Below are positions 35,062 to 43,385 of a stretch of 64,000 nt of DNA, in pieces. The position numbers and the translations under genes were made by a program. The DNA is taken from assembly GCF_036812735.1 (NCBI RefSeq), contig NZ_CP117523.1, positions 1,426,001 to 1,490,000 on the forward strand, written 5' to 3'. Numbering within the stretch: the first letter of the stretch is position 1; each line of letters starts with the position of its first letter. The stretch comes from Terrisporobacter glycolicus ATCC 14880 = DSM 1288 (lineage in GTDB: Bacteria > Bacillota > Clostridia > Peptostreptococcales > Peptostreptococcaceae). The notes under the pieces are model-generated. The model was not told the DNA's origin and searched no databases. It worked only from the letters and a program-made list of their open reading frames with translations.

Positions 35062-36435
35062 CTATAACACTATAGATTTTTCACGTTTGATAAATTCACC
35101 ACGGTTGTTTTCACCTATATATTCACCATCTTTAGCTACAACATCACCTCTAGATAATGTCATAACAGGATATCCACTAACTTTTACACCTTCAAAAGCA
35201 GTATAGTCAACATTTTCATGAAGTACATCTTTTGTTAGAGTAACTTCTTTGTTTGCATCATATAATACTAAGTCAGCATCGCTTCCTACAGCTATTGTAC
35301 CTTTTTTAGGGTACATACCAAATATTTTAGCCACGTTTGTAGAAGTTACTTCAACAACTTTATTTAAAGATAAACCATGTTTTGGTCCTTCAGAAAGCAT
35401 TATTGACATTCTAGTTTCTATACCAGGTCCGCCATTTGGTATTTTAGTAAAATCATCTTTTCCTAATTCTTTTTGTTTCATAAAGAATGGGCAGTGATCA
35501 GTTGCAACTGTTTGTATTACGCCGTCTTTTAATTGTTGCCATATGTAATCCCAGTTTTTCTTATTACGTAGAGGAGGTGACATTACATATTTAGCACCAT
35601 TGAATCCTGGCTCATCATAGTTATCTTCAGATAACATAACGTATTGAGGACAAGTTTCTCCCATTATTGGAAGTCCAGCTTCACGAGCTTCTTTTATTCT
35701 AGAAATTGATTCTTCACAACTATTGTGAACTATATAAAGAGGAGCATTTGTTAATTTAGCAAGAGTAATAGCTCTATTAGCAGCTTCACCTTCACATGTT
35801 GCTGGTCTAGAAACAGCATGATATTTAGGTTCAGTTTTACCAGCTTCTAAAAGTTGTTTAGTTCTGTGATTTATAACATGATAGTTTTCACAGTGAACTC
35901 CAACTAAAGCACCATACTCTTTTGATTTTTCTAATATATTCATAAATGCAGCATCATTTACTCTCATAGCATCATAAACCATAAATACTTTAAAACTAGT
36001 TATACCTTCTTTAACCATTGTAGGTATTTCAGCTAAAGCATTTTCGTCAGCTTTTGTTATAGCTACATGAAGACCATAGTCTACACATGATTTAGAGCCT
36101 TTTTCTTTCCAAATCTTAACTGCATCAGCTAATGTTCCGCCAGCAGGTTGTATAGAGTAGTCTATAAAAGAAGTAGTACCACCTATAGCCGCAGCTTTAG
36201 ATCCAGATTCGAAGTCGTCACTTGAAAAAGTTCCACCAAAAGGCATATCTAAGTGAGTATGAGCATCTATACCACCAGGTATTATTAACTTACCAGTAGC
36301 ATCTATTACAGTATCACATTCTAAGTTTAGTCCTATTTCAACTATTATTCCATCTTTTATACCTATGTCACCTTTATATGTATCAGAAGCAGTTACTATC
36401 GTACCATTTTTTATTACTTTATCAAATTTACTCAT
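35062..36435 (-). CDS. hydA: Dihydropyrimidinase (hydantoinase)
   Basis: 457 residues, typical length. Metal motif GGIDAHTHLDMPFGG with His59 and His61; the carboxylated-lysine site is Lys149 in ITSFKVFMVYD; further ligands in GVHCENYHV near 183 and VATDHCPF near 312. The enzyme hydrolyses dihydrouracil or dihydrothymine to N-carbamoyl-beta-alanine or N-carbamoyl-3-aminoisobutyrate, and can also act on hydantoins. The presence of PreT/PreA and a carbamoyl hydrolase nearby supports the pyrimidine role over D-hydantoinase. Good GGAGG 4-5 nt before ATG. Confidence 0.92.
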   Translation of the reverse strand: MSKFDKVIKNGTIVTASDTYKGDIGIKDGIIVEIGLNLECDTVIDATGKLIIPGGIDAHTHLDMPFGGTFSSDDFESGSKAAAIGGTTSFIDYSIQPAGGTLADAVKIWKEKGSKSCVDYGLHVAITKADENALAEIPTMVKEGITSFKVFMVYDAMRVNDAAFMNILEKSKEYGALVGVHCENYHVINHRTKQLLEAGKTEPKYHAVSRPATCEGEAANRAITLAKLTNAPLYIVHNSCEESISRIKEAREAGLPIMGETCPQYVMLSEDNYDEPGFNGAKYVMSPPLRNKKNWDYIWQQLKDGVIQTVATDHCPFFMKQKELGKDDFTKIPNGGPGIETRMSIMLSEGPKHGLSLNKVVEVTSTNVAKIFGMYPKKGTIAVGSDADLVLYDANKEVTLTKDVLHENVDYTAFEGVKVSGYPVMTLSRGDVVAKDGEYIGENNRGEFIKREKSIVL

Positions 36436-36485
36436 AATTTCCTCCTCAAATTTTAAAATTATTTTAAATTATGAATCTTTAATTA

Positions 36486-37751
36486 TTAGTCTTCTAAATC
36501 AGCTTTTAATACAGCGTTTAATAAAACAGTAGCTCCGTTAGCACATTGTTCTGGAGAAGAGTATTCTTGTTCGCAGTGAGAATGTCCGTCTTTAGAAACT
36601 ACGAATATCATAGTTGTTGGCATTAAGTAATTTACAAACTGAGCATCATGTCCAGCACCTGAGTTAATGTATTGGTGAGGTATATTTAATTCTTCAGCAG
36701 ATTTTTTTACAAAGTTTACCAGTTCTTTATCGAAGTAAACAGTGTCTCTCTTCCAAGCTAATTGAACTTCACATTTACATTTAGCCCATTCTTTACCTTC
36801 CAAGCTTTTAACTATTTCATATACTTTTGCTAATAATTCTTGATCTTCATGACGAACATCTATAGAGAATTCAACGAAATCAGGTATTACTGTATGTACA
36901 CATGGGTGACATACTATTTCACCAGTTGTATAAACTAATTCTTTATTTTCTAATTTATCGATTTCATCGTGTAAGTAACAAAGAGCTTGAGATGCAGCAT
37001 ATAAAGCGTCTTGACGTTTATGCATAGGAGTTGTACCAGCATGATCTGATTGACCATAGAATTTTATACGACAGTTAAACATTCCAAGAACACAAGTAAC
37101 AACACCAACATCATTGCCAGCATCTTCTAAGATAGGACCTTGTTCTATGTGAAGTTCAAACATACATTTATATTTATCAACATTTAAACGATTTTCTTTT
37201 TTTCCCTTATATTTAAAACTAGCTAATTGAGAACCAAAAGTAGTTGTTTTATCTAACACGCTTTTAGAATTCATCAAATTATCATATTCAAAGTTTTTAG
37301 CAATTTCACTAGGAAGTACATCATGACATACTATACCAGAACTCATCATTGCTGGTGGATATAAAGAACCTTCTTCATTTGTCCATATCATAGCAGTAAG
37401 TGGATGCTTGTGAGGAATTTTTTCAGTAGCAACAGTTTCTAACACTTCCATAGCTCCCATTACTCCTAATATACCATCATAGTTACCACCATTTTTTACA
37501 GAGTCACAGTGAGAACCCATTATAATTCTTTTTGCATTAGGATCTGTACCAGGTAAAGTAGCATACATGTTAGCCATATCATCTGTTTCTATAACTGCAC
37601 CAATTGCTTCCATTCTTTTAACAAATTCGTCTCTAGCTTGAAGAGCTTCAGGAGATAATGAGTATCTTGTTATTCCACCATGTCCTGCATCCCCAAATTT
37701 TGAAAATGTTTTGATTTTATCTTCCATTCTTTCAGTACTACATCTAAACAT
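36486..37751 (-). CDS. M20-type N-carbamoyl-amino acid/beta-alanine amidohydrolase
   Basis: 421 residues of the zinc-dependent hydantoinase/carbamoylase family. IMGSHCDSVKNGGNYDG near 87 gives His and Asp ligands, TNEEGSLYPP near 126 the Glu pair, ELHIEQGPILE near 196 and SGAGHDAQFV near 372 complete the active site. Members hydrolyse N-carbamoyl-beta-alanine, N-carbamoyl-L-amino acids or allantoate derivatives. The pathway setting (next to dihydropyrimidinase, PreTA and beta-alanyl-CoA lyase homologues) makes beta-ureidopropionase the likely activity, releasing CO2, ammonia and beta-alanine. First gene of its operon; operator and promoter lie just upstream. Confidence 0.85.
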   Translation of the reverse strand: MFRCSTERMEDKIKTFSKFGDAGHGGITRYSLSPEALQARDEFVKRMEAIGAVIETDDMANMYATLPGTDPNAKRIIMGSHCDSVKNGGNYDGILGVMGAMEVLETVATEKIPHKHPLTAMIWTNEEGSLYPPAMMSSGIVCHDVLPSEIAKNFEYDNLMNSKSVLDKTTTFGSQLASFKYKGKKENRLNVDKYKCMFELHIEQGPILEDAGNDVGVVTCVLGMFNCRIKFYGQSDHAGTTPMHKRQDALYAASQALCYLHDEIDKLENKELVYTTGEIVCHPCVHTVIPDFVEFSIDVRHEDQELLAKVYEIVKSLEGKEWAKCKCEVQLAWKRDTVYFDKELVNFVKKSAEELNIPHQYINSGAGHDAQFVNYLMPTTMIFVVSKDGHSHCEQEYSSPEQCANGATVLLNAVLKADLED

Positions 37752-37793
37752 ACAAACTTCCCTCCATATAATTAAATTGATATAAGAAAAAGA

Positions 37794-37807
37794 TGTAAAC
37801 GTTTACA
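37794..37807. promoter_or_regulatory. Perfect LacI-type operator, copy 1
   Basis: 14-bp palindrome TGTAAACGTTTACA, upstream of the minus-strand hydantoinase operon. Only one other identical copy was found in the window (40285-40298, upstream of preT). The sequence also satisfies the CcpA cre consensus, so catabolite control is the alternative reading. Confidence 0.75.
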
Positions 37808-37823
37808 CATCTTCTATACTAAT

Positions 37824-37852
37824 TTTATAAGTCCAAAAAGTTAGAAAGTCAA
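37824..37852 (-). promoter_or_regulatory. Promoter of the hydantoinase operon
   Basis: On the minus strand TTGACT (37847-37852), 17-nt spacer, TATAAA (37824-37829). The operator begins 16 nt after the -10 box, so a bound repressor would block the start of transcription. Confidence 0.75.
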
Positions 37853-37873
37853 CTAAAAAATTAAATTTTCAAC

Positions 37874-37890
37874 TATTCCAAAATGGAATA
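37874..37890. promoter_or_regulatory. Palindrome between the hydantoinase operon and lacI-type gene
   Basis: Perfect 7-bp arms TATTCCA/TGGAATA with a 3-nt centre. It lies in the divergent promoter region and may be a second binding site; no protein is assigned. Confidence 0.4.
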
Positions 37891-37926
37891 CGTTAATTAT
37901 ATAACGAAAATCTAAAACTGAAATCA

Positions 37927-37955
37927 TTGCAGTTATAAGAAAACTTAGATAAAAT
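37927..37955 (+). promoter_or_regulatory. Promoter of the LacI-family gene
   Basis: TTGCAG (37927-37932), 17-nt spacer, TAAAAT (37950-37955), 44 nt before the start codon of the regulator gene. Confidence 0.5.
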
Positions 37956-37998
37956 AAAAATAAATCAAACATTATAAAATAATTAGGGAAGGTAAATT

Positions 37999-39024
37999 AT
38001 GGATATACGTCAAATTGCAGAAAAAGCTGGTGTATCAGTCGCAACTGTATCCAGGGTACAAAATCATCCAGAAACAGTGGCACAAGCAACGAGGGAAAAA
38101 GTTCAGGCTATCATAGATGAATGCAACTATACACCAAATTGGTTTGCCAGAGGTATGAACTTAGGTAAAGCAGAAACAATTGGAATAATTGTTCCTGATA
38201 TATTAAATCCAAGTTACATGGAAATTATAAAAGGTATCGAGGATATTATGTCAGAAAGTGGTTACATTACTGTTATTTGTGATGGTTCTTATGATGCTAA
38301 AAAAGAAGAGGATAGTATAGACAGCTTAATCAAAAGAAATACCGATGGGCTAATAATTATTTCAAGTTCAATAAGCCGTAAAAAATTGCTTTCCATTAAA
38401 TCAAAGGGAATTCCCATAGTATCTATAGGGGAAAGTAATGCTTGCAAAGAGATTGATACAGTAAAAATTGATTATGAAAAAGCGAGTTACAAAGCTACAA
38501 AGCATTTGATTGACATTGGATATGACAAAATAGCTATAATAAATGGTCCAAAAGAAAAAAGAGAAAATGCTCTAAGACTAGAGGGTTTTAAGAGAGCCTT
38601 GAAGAATAATAATATTAATATTGAAAATAATTATATCTTACATTCTCAAATATCTCTAGATGAAGGATACTTATTAACTAAGAAGCTACTTAAGTTAAAA
38701 AATCCTCCAAGAGCAATTTTTGCTACAGATGATATTTTTGCTTTTGCATCAATGGCGGCATTAAGAGACAACGATATAAAAGTACCAGAGGATATAGCTG
38801 TGATAGGATTTGATAATATTCAGCTTTCTAGAATGATTGAATCAAAATTAACAACAGTAATAAATCCTCTACATAAACAAGGTGTTTTGGGCGCTAGATT
38901 ATTAATAGATATAATTAATAACCAAGAATCTGAAGATAGTTTTACTCAAGAAATACTGCTAGAAACAAAGATTAAAATACGTAAATCATGTGGATATGGT
39001 AATAAGATAGGGGAGATATTTTAA
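37999..39024 (+). CDS. LacI-family transcriptional regulator
   Basis: 341 residues. DNA-binding helix-turn-helix and hinge at 1-60 (MDIRQIAEKAGVSVATVSRV) followed by a periplasmic-binding-protein-like effector domain. LacI regulators bind palindromes centred on CG, matching the two TGTAAACGTTTACA sites nearby. It is divergent from the hydantoinase operon and co-transcribed with the PreA paralogue downstream (2 nt gap), so it most likely represses pyrimidine catabolism until a pyrimidine or degradation intermediate is present. Effector not identifiable from sequence. Confidence 0.9.
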   Translation: MDIRQIAEKAGVSVATVSRVQNHPETVAQATREKVQAIIDECNYTPNWFARGMNLGKAETIGIIVPDILNPSYMEIIKGIEDIMSESGYITVICDGSYDAKKEEDSIDSLIKRNTDGLIIISSSISRKKLLSIKSKGIPIVSIGESNACKEIDTVKIDYEKASYKATKHLIDIGYDKIAIINGPKEKRENALRLEGFKRALKNNNINIENNYILHSQISLDEGYLLTKKLLKLKNPPRAIFATDDIFAFASMAALRDNDIKVPEDIAVIGFDNIQLSRMIESKLTTVINPLHKQGVLGARLLIDIINNQESEDSFTQEILLETKIKIRKSCGYGNKIGEIF

Positions 39025-39026
39025 TT

Positions 39027-40142
39027 ATGTTAGAGACGAGCTTCATGGGATTAAAACTAAAAAATCCAGTTATAATTTCAGCGGGCCCTTGGAATGGCGA
39101 TGGCAAAAAGTTAAGAAATAATTTAAGAGCTGGGGCAGGAGCTGTAATTACAGAAACTATAGTAAGTGATCCATTTTCAAAGATAAGTGAACAAGTAGCA
39201 TATAATGGTCAAGGATTACAAAATATAAGATTTTATAGTCGTTTTCAATTGGAAAGATGGCAAGAAGAATTAAAGATAGCCAAAAGTGATGGAGGAATTG
39301 TTATTGCAAGTATTTCAGGTCACTCACCATCAGAGGTTACATACTTAGCAAAAAAATTAGAAAAATATGGAGCAGATGCCATTGAGATATCTTTATCAAG
39401 TCCTTTAGGTGAAGAAGTAGAAGTTCCTTGTTCTGATAGAAATTTTGTTTATGACATAGTAAAACATGTAGTTGAAAATGTTAAAATACCAGTTATGGTG
39501 AAATTATCTCAACATGTAAATAATATAAGTGAAGTATCAAAAGCAGCTAAAAAAGCTGGAGCAAGTGCAATAAGTGCCATAAATACTATAAGATGTATTT
39601 TAGGTGTAAATATTGAAAAAGGAGTTCCACTACTACCAACTTATGGTGGGTATTCTGGAGCACCTATTAGACCAATTGGATTAGCTAGTGTAGCATCTAT
39701 TGCTCAATCTGTTCATATTTCTATATGTGGTGTAGGAGGAATAGAAAACTATGAAAATGTAATAGAATATATGATGTTAGGAGCATCAACAATACAAATT
39801 GGAACAGCACTTATGTTAAATGGTGAAGGTATAATTGGAAAAATATTAAATGACTTAGAAAAGTGGTTTACAGATAAGAAAATTAGTTCAATAGATGAAA
39901 TACGTGGAAAGGCTTTAAAACAAATTAAACCTTTAGATGAATTATCACTGCAACCTATGACCTGTAAATGTGATGATGAAGTTTGCAAAGAAGATTGCAA
40001 TTTATGTACTGAATATTGCCTGGAAAATGCAATAGAAGTAATTAATAATAAAATAAAAATTGATAAACTGAAATGTATAGGCTGTGGACTTTGCGTTCAT
40101 ATTTGTCCGATAAATAAATTACAAATTTATGATGAGAATTAA
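39027..40142 (+). CDS. PreA/dihydroorotate dehydrogenase-like flavoprotein with C-terminal ferredoxin domain
   Basis: 371 residues. FMN barrel of the DHOD/dihydropyrimidine dehydrogenase family (NPVIISAGPW near 12, AINTIRCILGVNIEKG near 186, GVGGIENYENV near 235). The expected catalytic loop here reads ISLSSPLGEE, with Ser and Pro where PreA has SCP, so the usual active-site Cys seems missing. The C-terminus has two cysteine clusters; the first is irregular (CKEDCNLCTEYC), the second canonical (CIGCGLCVHICP). Paralogue of the true PreA at 41714. It lies 2 nt after the LacI gene. Role in the pathway is unclear. Confidence 0.75.
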   Translation: MLETSFMGLKLKNPVIISAGPWNGDGKKLRNNLRAGAGAVITETIVSDPFSKISEQVAYNGQGLQNIRFYSRFQLERWQEELKIAKSDGGIVIASISGHSPSEVTYLAKKLEKYGADAIEISLSSPLGEEVEVPCSDRNFVYDIVKHVVENVKIPVMVKLSQHVNNISEVSKAAKKAGASAISAINTIRCILGVNIEKGVPLLPTYGGYSGAPIRPIGLASVASIAQSVHISICGVGGIENYENVIEYMMLGASTIQIGTALMLNGEGIIGKILNDLEKWFTDKKISSIDEIRGKALKQIKPLDELSLQPMTCKCDDEVCKEDCNLCTEYCLENAIEVINNKIKIDKLKCIGCGLCVHICPINKLQIYDEN

Positions 40143-40151
40143 TATACTAAG

Positions 40152-40186
40152 AAGGTGCTATATAAGCGATTATATGGCACCTTTTT
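40152..40186 (+). terminator. Terminator after the LacI-PreA-like operon
   Basis: 14-bp stem with one G-T pair (40152-40165 with 40170-40183), GCGA loop and a T run. Confidence 0.9.
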
Positions 40187-40238
40187 AATTTAGGTCAAAA
40201 AAACTTTAACAAAAAAATAACAAAAAAATCATTTTTTT

Positions 40239-40268
40239 GTTGACATTAACAAAAAATGGAATTATAAA
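40239..40268 (+). promoter_or_regulatory. Promoter of the preTA operon
   Basis: TTGACA (40239-40244) and TATAAA (40263-40268), spacer 18 nt. The -35 overlaps an inverted repeat (TTTTTTTGTT and AACAAAAAA). The operator at 40285 begins 16 nt after the -10, the same distance as in the hydantoinase promoter. Confidence 0.75.
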
Positions 40269-40284
40269 TTAAGTATAAACGTAA

Positions 40285-40298
40285 TGTAAACGTTTACA
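40285..40298. promoter_or_regulatory. Perfect LacI-type operator, copy 2
   Basis: TGTAAACGTTTACA, identical to 37794-37807. It is placed just downstream of the preTA transcription start, ahead of a structured leader. Confidence 0.75.
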
Positions 40299-40461
40299 GT
40301 TTAGTCCTTATTCTTAAAGAAAGGAGTACAACAAAAAGAAGCATTTACAATCAGGGTTAAGTATAAGGCTAATAGGTATATGTTAGGTATAGGTATATGT
40401 ACGAAGGTAACAAAGCCTTATTGTGGCTTAAAATAAAAATAGTTTAGAAAGGAAAATGAAA
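40299..40461 (+). other. Structured 5' leader of preT
   Basis: 160-nt leader containing AGGTATATGT twice (about 40374 and 40391) and an 8-bp long-range stem ATAAGGCT (40363-40370) with AGCCTTAT (40414-40421). No known riboswitch class is recognised. No coding potential seen. Confidence 0.4.
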
Positions 40462-41667
40462 ATGGATCAAAATAAAAAAACAGATAAGAATTTTGAATTA
40501 GTAATACGCGAAGAGGCTTCTAGATGTCTACTATGTCATGATGCACCATGTTCTAAAGCTTGTCCAGCTGGAACAGATCCAGCAAAATTTATAAGATCAT
40601 TAAGATTTGAAAATCCAAAAGGGGCTATTGAAACAATAAAAGCTAACAATGTTTTAGGTGGAGTTTGTAGTAAGGTATGTCCATCAAAGGCATACTGCGA
40701 AGGAGCTTGTAGCAGAGTTGGCCTAAAAACACCAATAAAAATAAAAATGCTTCAAGAATATTTAATGGAATTAGATAAAACATTAAACGTTCCACTGTTA
40801 AGAGAAAGAAAACAAGGGGACAAGAAAGTTGCTATAGTTGGATCTGGACCAGCTGGTCTTGCAGCAGCAGTAGAATTAGTAAAAGAAGGATGTAATGTAA
40901 CTGTTTACGAAAGAGATGAAAAATTAGGTGGTTACTTATCTTATGGAATACCAAGTGATAGATTATCACAGGAATTAGTTGACCATGAAATAAATCAAGT
41001 AAAAGAATTAGGTGTTGAATTCAAAAATAACACTAAAGTAGAAAATCCAAATGACTTACTAAGTAAAGGTTTTGATGCTGTTATATGGGCATGTGGACTT
41101 CACAAAGGTAAAACATTAAATATAGATGGAACAAATTTAGAAAATGTGGAAATCGGTGTTGACTATTTAAGAAGAGTTAAAGAAGATCCACAAAATCTAT
41201 ATGCAGGTAAAAACGTTATAGTAATTGGTGGCGGAGACGTTGCTATGGACGTTGCTAGAACTGCAAAATTAAGAGGAGCAGAAAACGTAAATATATTATA
41301 CAGAAGAACTGAAAATGAAATGCCGGCATACATAGATGAAAAAGTTGAAACAAAAGAAGCTGGTGTAAACATATTTGTAAAATTCAAACCTGTTAGTATA
41401 GAAGGAAATTCAAAAGTTGAAAAAGCCACTTTTGAAAGTTTAGGTAATGATACAACAATTACAATGAAATGTGATCAGTATATATTAGCAATAAGTCAAG
41501 AAAGTGAAAGAAATATAGAAGACTTAGTAGATGCTTCAAAAGGCATATTTGCAGCTGGAGACGCGGTTTCTAGTGATAAAACTGTTGTTTATGCAATAAA
41601 GAGTGGTAAAGAAGTAGCTAATAAAGTTATTGAATATGTAAATAACGCATGTTCAGAAAAATGCTAA
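40462..41667 (+). CDS. preT: NAD(P)-dependent dihydropyrimidine dehydrogenase subunit PreT
   Basis: 401 residues. ATG at 40462 with GAAAGGA 8 nt upstream is better than 40456. N-terminal Fe-S region has the characteristic Cys pattern (CLLCHDAPCSKACPAGTD, then CSKVCPSKAYCEGAC) as in DPD and GltD. FAD motif GSGPAGLAAAVELVKEG near 131, NAD(P) motif VIGGGDVAMDVART near 256. It passes electrons from NAD(P)H to PreA for reduction of uracil and thymine. The gap to preA is 46 nt, so they share an mRNA. Confidence 0.9.
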   Translation: MDQNKKTDKNFELVIREEASRCLLCHDAPCSKACPAGTDPAKFIRSLRFENPKGAIETIKANNVLGGVCSKVCPSKAYCEGACSRVGLKTPIKIKMLQEYLMELDKTLNVPLLRERKQGDKKVAIVGSGPAGLAAAVELVKEGCNVTVYERDEKLGGYLSYGIPSDRLSQELVDHEINQVKELGVEFKNNTKVENPNDLLSKGFDAVIWACGLHKGKTLNIDGTNLENVEIGVDYLRRVKEDPQNLYAGKNVIVIGGGDVAMDVARTAKLRGAENVNILYRRTENEMPAYIDEKVETKEAGVNIFVKFKPVSIEGNSKVEKATFESLGNDTTITMKCDQYILAISQESERNIEDLVDASKGIFAAGDAVSSDKTVVYAIKSGKEVANKVIEYVNNACSEKC

Positions 41668-41713
41668 TAAAAAATATAATTAATATCCCTAAATAAAGAA
41701 AGGTGGGCAAATA

Positions 41714-42946
41714 ATGTTTAAGAAAGATTTATCGATTGAATTTTGTGGTGTTAAGTGTGAAAATCCATTTTTTCTATCTTCTTCACCTGTAGATAACTGT
41801 TATGAAATGTGTGCTAAAGCTTTAGAAACTGGATGGGGTGGAGTTGTATTTAAAACTCTTGGCTTCTTCATACCAACAGATTGTTCTCCAAGATTTGATG
41901 CTCTAAGAAAAGAAAGTACTGAATTTGTTGGATTTAAAAATATGGAACAAATTTCTGAACATCCATTAGAAGAAAGTTTAGAAGCTTTAAGAATGTTAAA
42001 AACTAATTATCCTACAAAAGTTATCGTTGCATCTATAATGGGTGAAAACGAGAAAGAATGGGAAGAATTAGCTAGATTAGTTACAGAAGCTGGAGCAGAT
42101 ATGATAGAATGTAACTTCTCATGTCCTCAAATGACTAGTCATGCTATGGGATCAGATGTTGGTCAAAACCCAGAATTAGTTAAAACATACTGTGAAGCAG
42201 TAGCTAGAGGATCTAAATTACCAATACTTGCAAAAATGACACCAAACATAGGTGATATGAACATACCAGCAATAGCATCTATGGAAGGCGGAGCAGCAGG
42301 TATATCTACTATAAATACTATAAAATCAATAACTGGAATAGATGTTGATAAAATGATAGGATTACCAGTAGTTAATGGTAAATCTTCTATATCTGGTTAT
42401 TCAGGAAAAGCTGTTAAACCTATAGCATTAAGATTTATACAACAAATGAGAACAAATGATAAGTTAAAAAATGTTCCAATAAGTGGTATAGGTGGAATAG
42501 AAACTTGGAAAGATGCATTAGAATTCATAGTATTAGGAGCAAGTAACTTACAAGTTACAACTGCTGTAATGCAATATGGATATAGAATAGTTGAAGATAT
42601 GATAAGTGGATTATCATACTTTATGGAAGAAAGAGGAATAGACAAATTAGAAGATTTAGTAGGAATAGCAAATAACAACATAATACCTGCTGAAGATATA
42701 GATCGTACATTTGTAATTTATCCAGAAATAGATGAAGATAAATGTTTAGGATGTGGAAGATGTTACGTTTCTTGTTTTGATGGAGGACATCAAGCATATA
42801 CATACAATGAAGAAACTAGAGAAATCACATTAAACAAAGATAAGTGTGTTGGATGTCATTTATGTAGTTTAGTATGTCCAGTTGGAGCAATAGGCAAAGG
42901 CGAAATAATGTTTAGAGATGGAAAAGAAAAAGAAATAGTGATGTAA
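41714..42946 (+). CDS. preA: Dihydropyrimidine dehydrogenase catalytic subunit PreA
   Basis: 410 residues. N-terminal FMN barrel with the catalytic Cys in NFSCPQM near 138, INTIKSI near 199, [13 protein letters not shown] near 231 and [12 protein letters not shown] near 256. C-terminal domain carries two [4Fe-4S] motifs ([11 protein letters not shown] and [16 protein letters not shown]). The enzyme reduces uracil or thymine to the dihydropyrimidine with electrons from PreT. It is the second and last gene of the operon and ends in a strong terminator. Confidence 0.92.
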   Translation: MFKKDLSIEFCGVKCENPFFLSSSPVDNCYEMCAKALETGWGGVVFKTLGFFIPTDCSPRFDALRKESTEFVGFKNMEQISEHPLEESLEALRMLKTNYPTKVIVASIMGENEKEWEELARLVTEAGADMIECNFSCPQMTSHAMGSDVGQNPELVKTYCEAVARGSKLPILAKMTPNIGDMNIPAIASMEGGAAGISTINTIKSITGIDVDKMIGLPVVNGKSSISGYSGKAVKPIALRFIQQMRTNDKLKNVPISGIGGIETWKDALEFIVLGASNLQVTTAVMQYGYRIVEDMISGLSYFMEERGIDKLEDLVGIANNNIIPAEDIDRTFVIYPEIDEDKCLGCGRCYVSCFDGGHQAYTYNEETREITLNKDKCVGCHLCSLVCPVGAIGKGEIMFRDGKEKEIVM

Positions 42947-42960
42947 TACTCAAGTAAACT

Positions 42961-43006
42961 AAAGAGCCATATGAAGTAAGTAAATTACTTTATATGGCTC
43001 TTTTTT
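42961..43006 (+). terminator. Terminator after preA
   Basis: Stem of 12 perfect outer pairs (42961-42972 with 42992-43003) plus inner pairs, then six T residues. Confidence 0.92.
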
Positions 43007-43090
43007 ATGTTGAAATAAAGTTGTGTTTCACAAGGGATGAATCTAATATTTAATGAAAAATTATATAAATAATATTCCCATAAAATACGT

Positions 43091-43137
43091 GTTTTTTTCA
43101 AAAAAACTCTACCAAAAAATCATGGTATTTTATGGTA
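43091..43137. promoter_or_regulatory. Palindromes upstream of the acyl-CoA reductase operon
   Basis: A perfect 17-nt palindrome (8-bp arms of G plus seven T, centre C) at 43091-43107, then TACCA (43110-43114) with TGGTA at 43123-43127 and again at 43133-43137. Candidate binding sites in the 380-nt spacer; the binding protein is not known, but the MerR gene at the operon's end is a candidate. Confidence 0.35.
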
Positions 43138-43272
43138 CAAAATATGAAATTACCTTACTTTCACAAATGAAATATATAAATATGTAAAACTTACTTCCAT
43201 ATAAGAGGTACAGTAGGTGGAGGGTTTTTTAAAAATACCTTAAACCTATTGAATTTAGTTGCTTTTACTTTG

Positions 43273-43301
43273 TTGACAGTACAGTTGCTATATAAGATAT
43301 A
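43273..43301 (+). promoter_or_regulatory. Promoter of the beta-alanyl-CoA pathway operon
   Basis: TTGACA (43273-43278), 17-nt spacer, GATATA (43296-43301), about 85 nt before the acyl-CoA dehydrogenase start. A TATAAC alternative starts at 43298. Confidence 0.55.
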
Positions 43302-43385
43302 ACTTAATTAAGATAGTAATTTGAAGTAAGACAAAATTAAAAATGTATATATAGAAAATAGATAAAAGAAAGGATGAAATAACAT

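Noticed and set aside
37794-40298. The two palindromes as CcpA cre sites only
   Set aside because: They match the cre consensus, but the identical spacing to two pathway promoters and the LacI gene between them favour a local repressor. Kept as an alternative.
40148-40300. T-box or purine riboswitch before preT
   Set aside because: None of the conserved cores is present; the region is explained by a terminator, a promoter and an operator.
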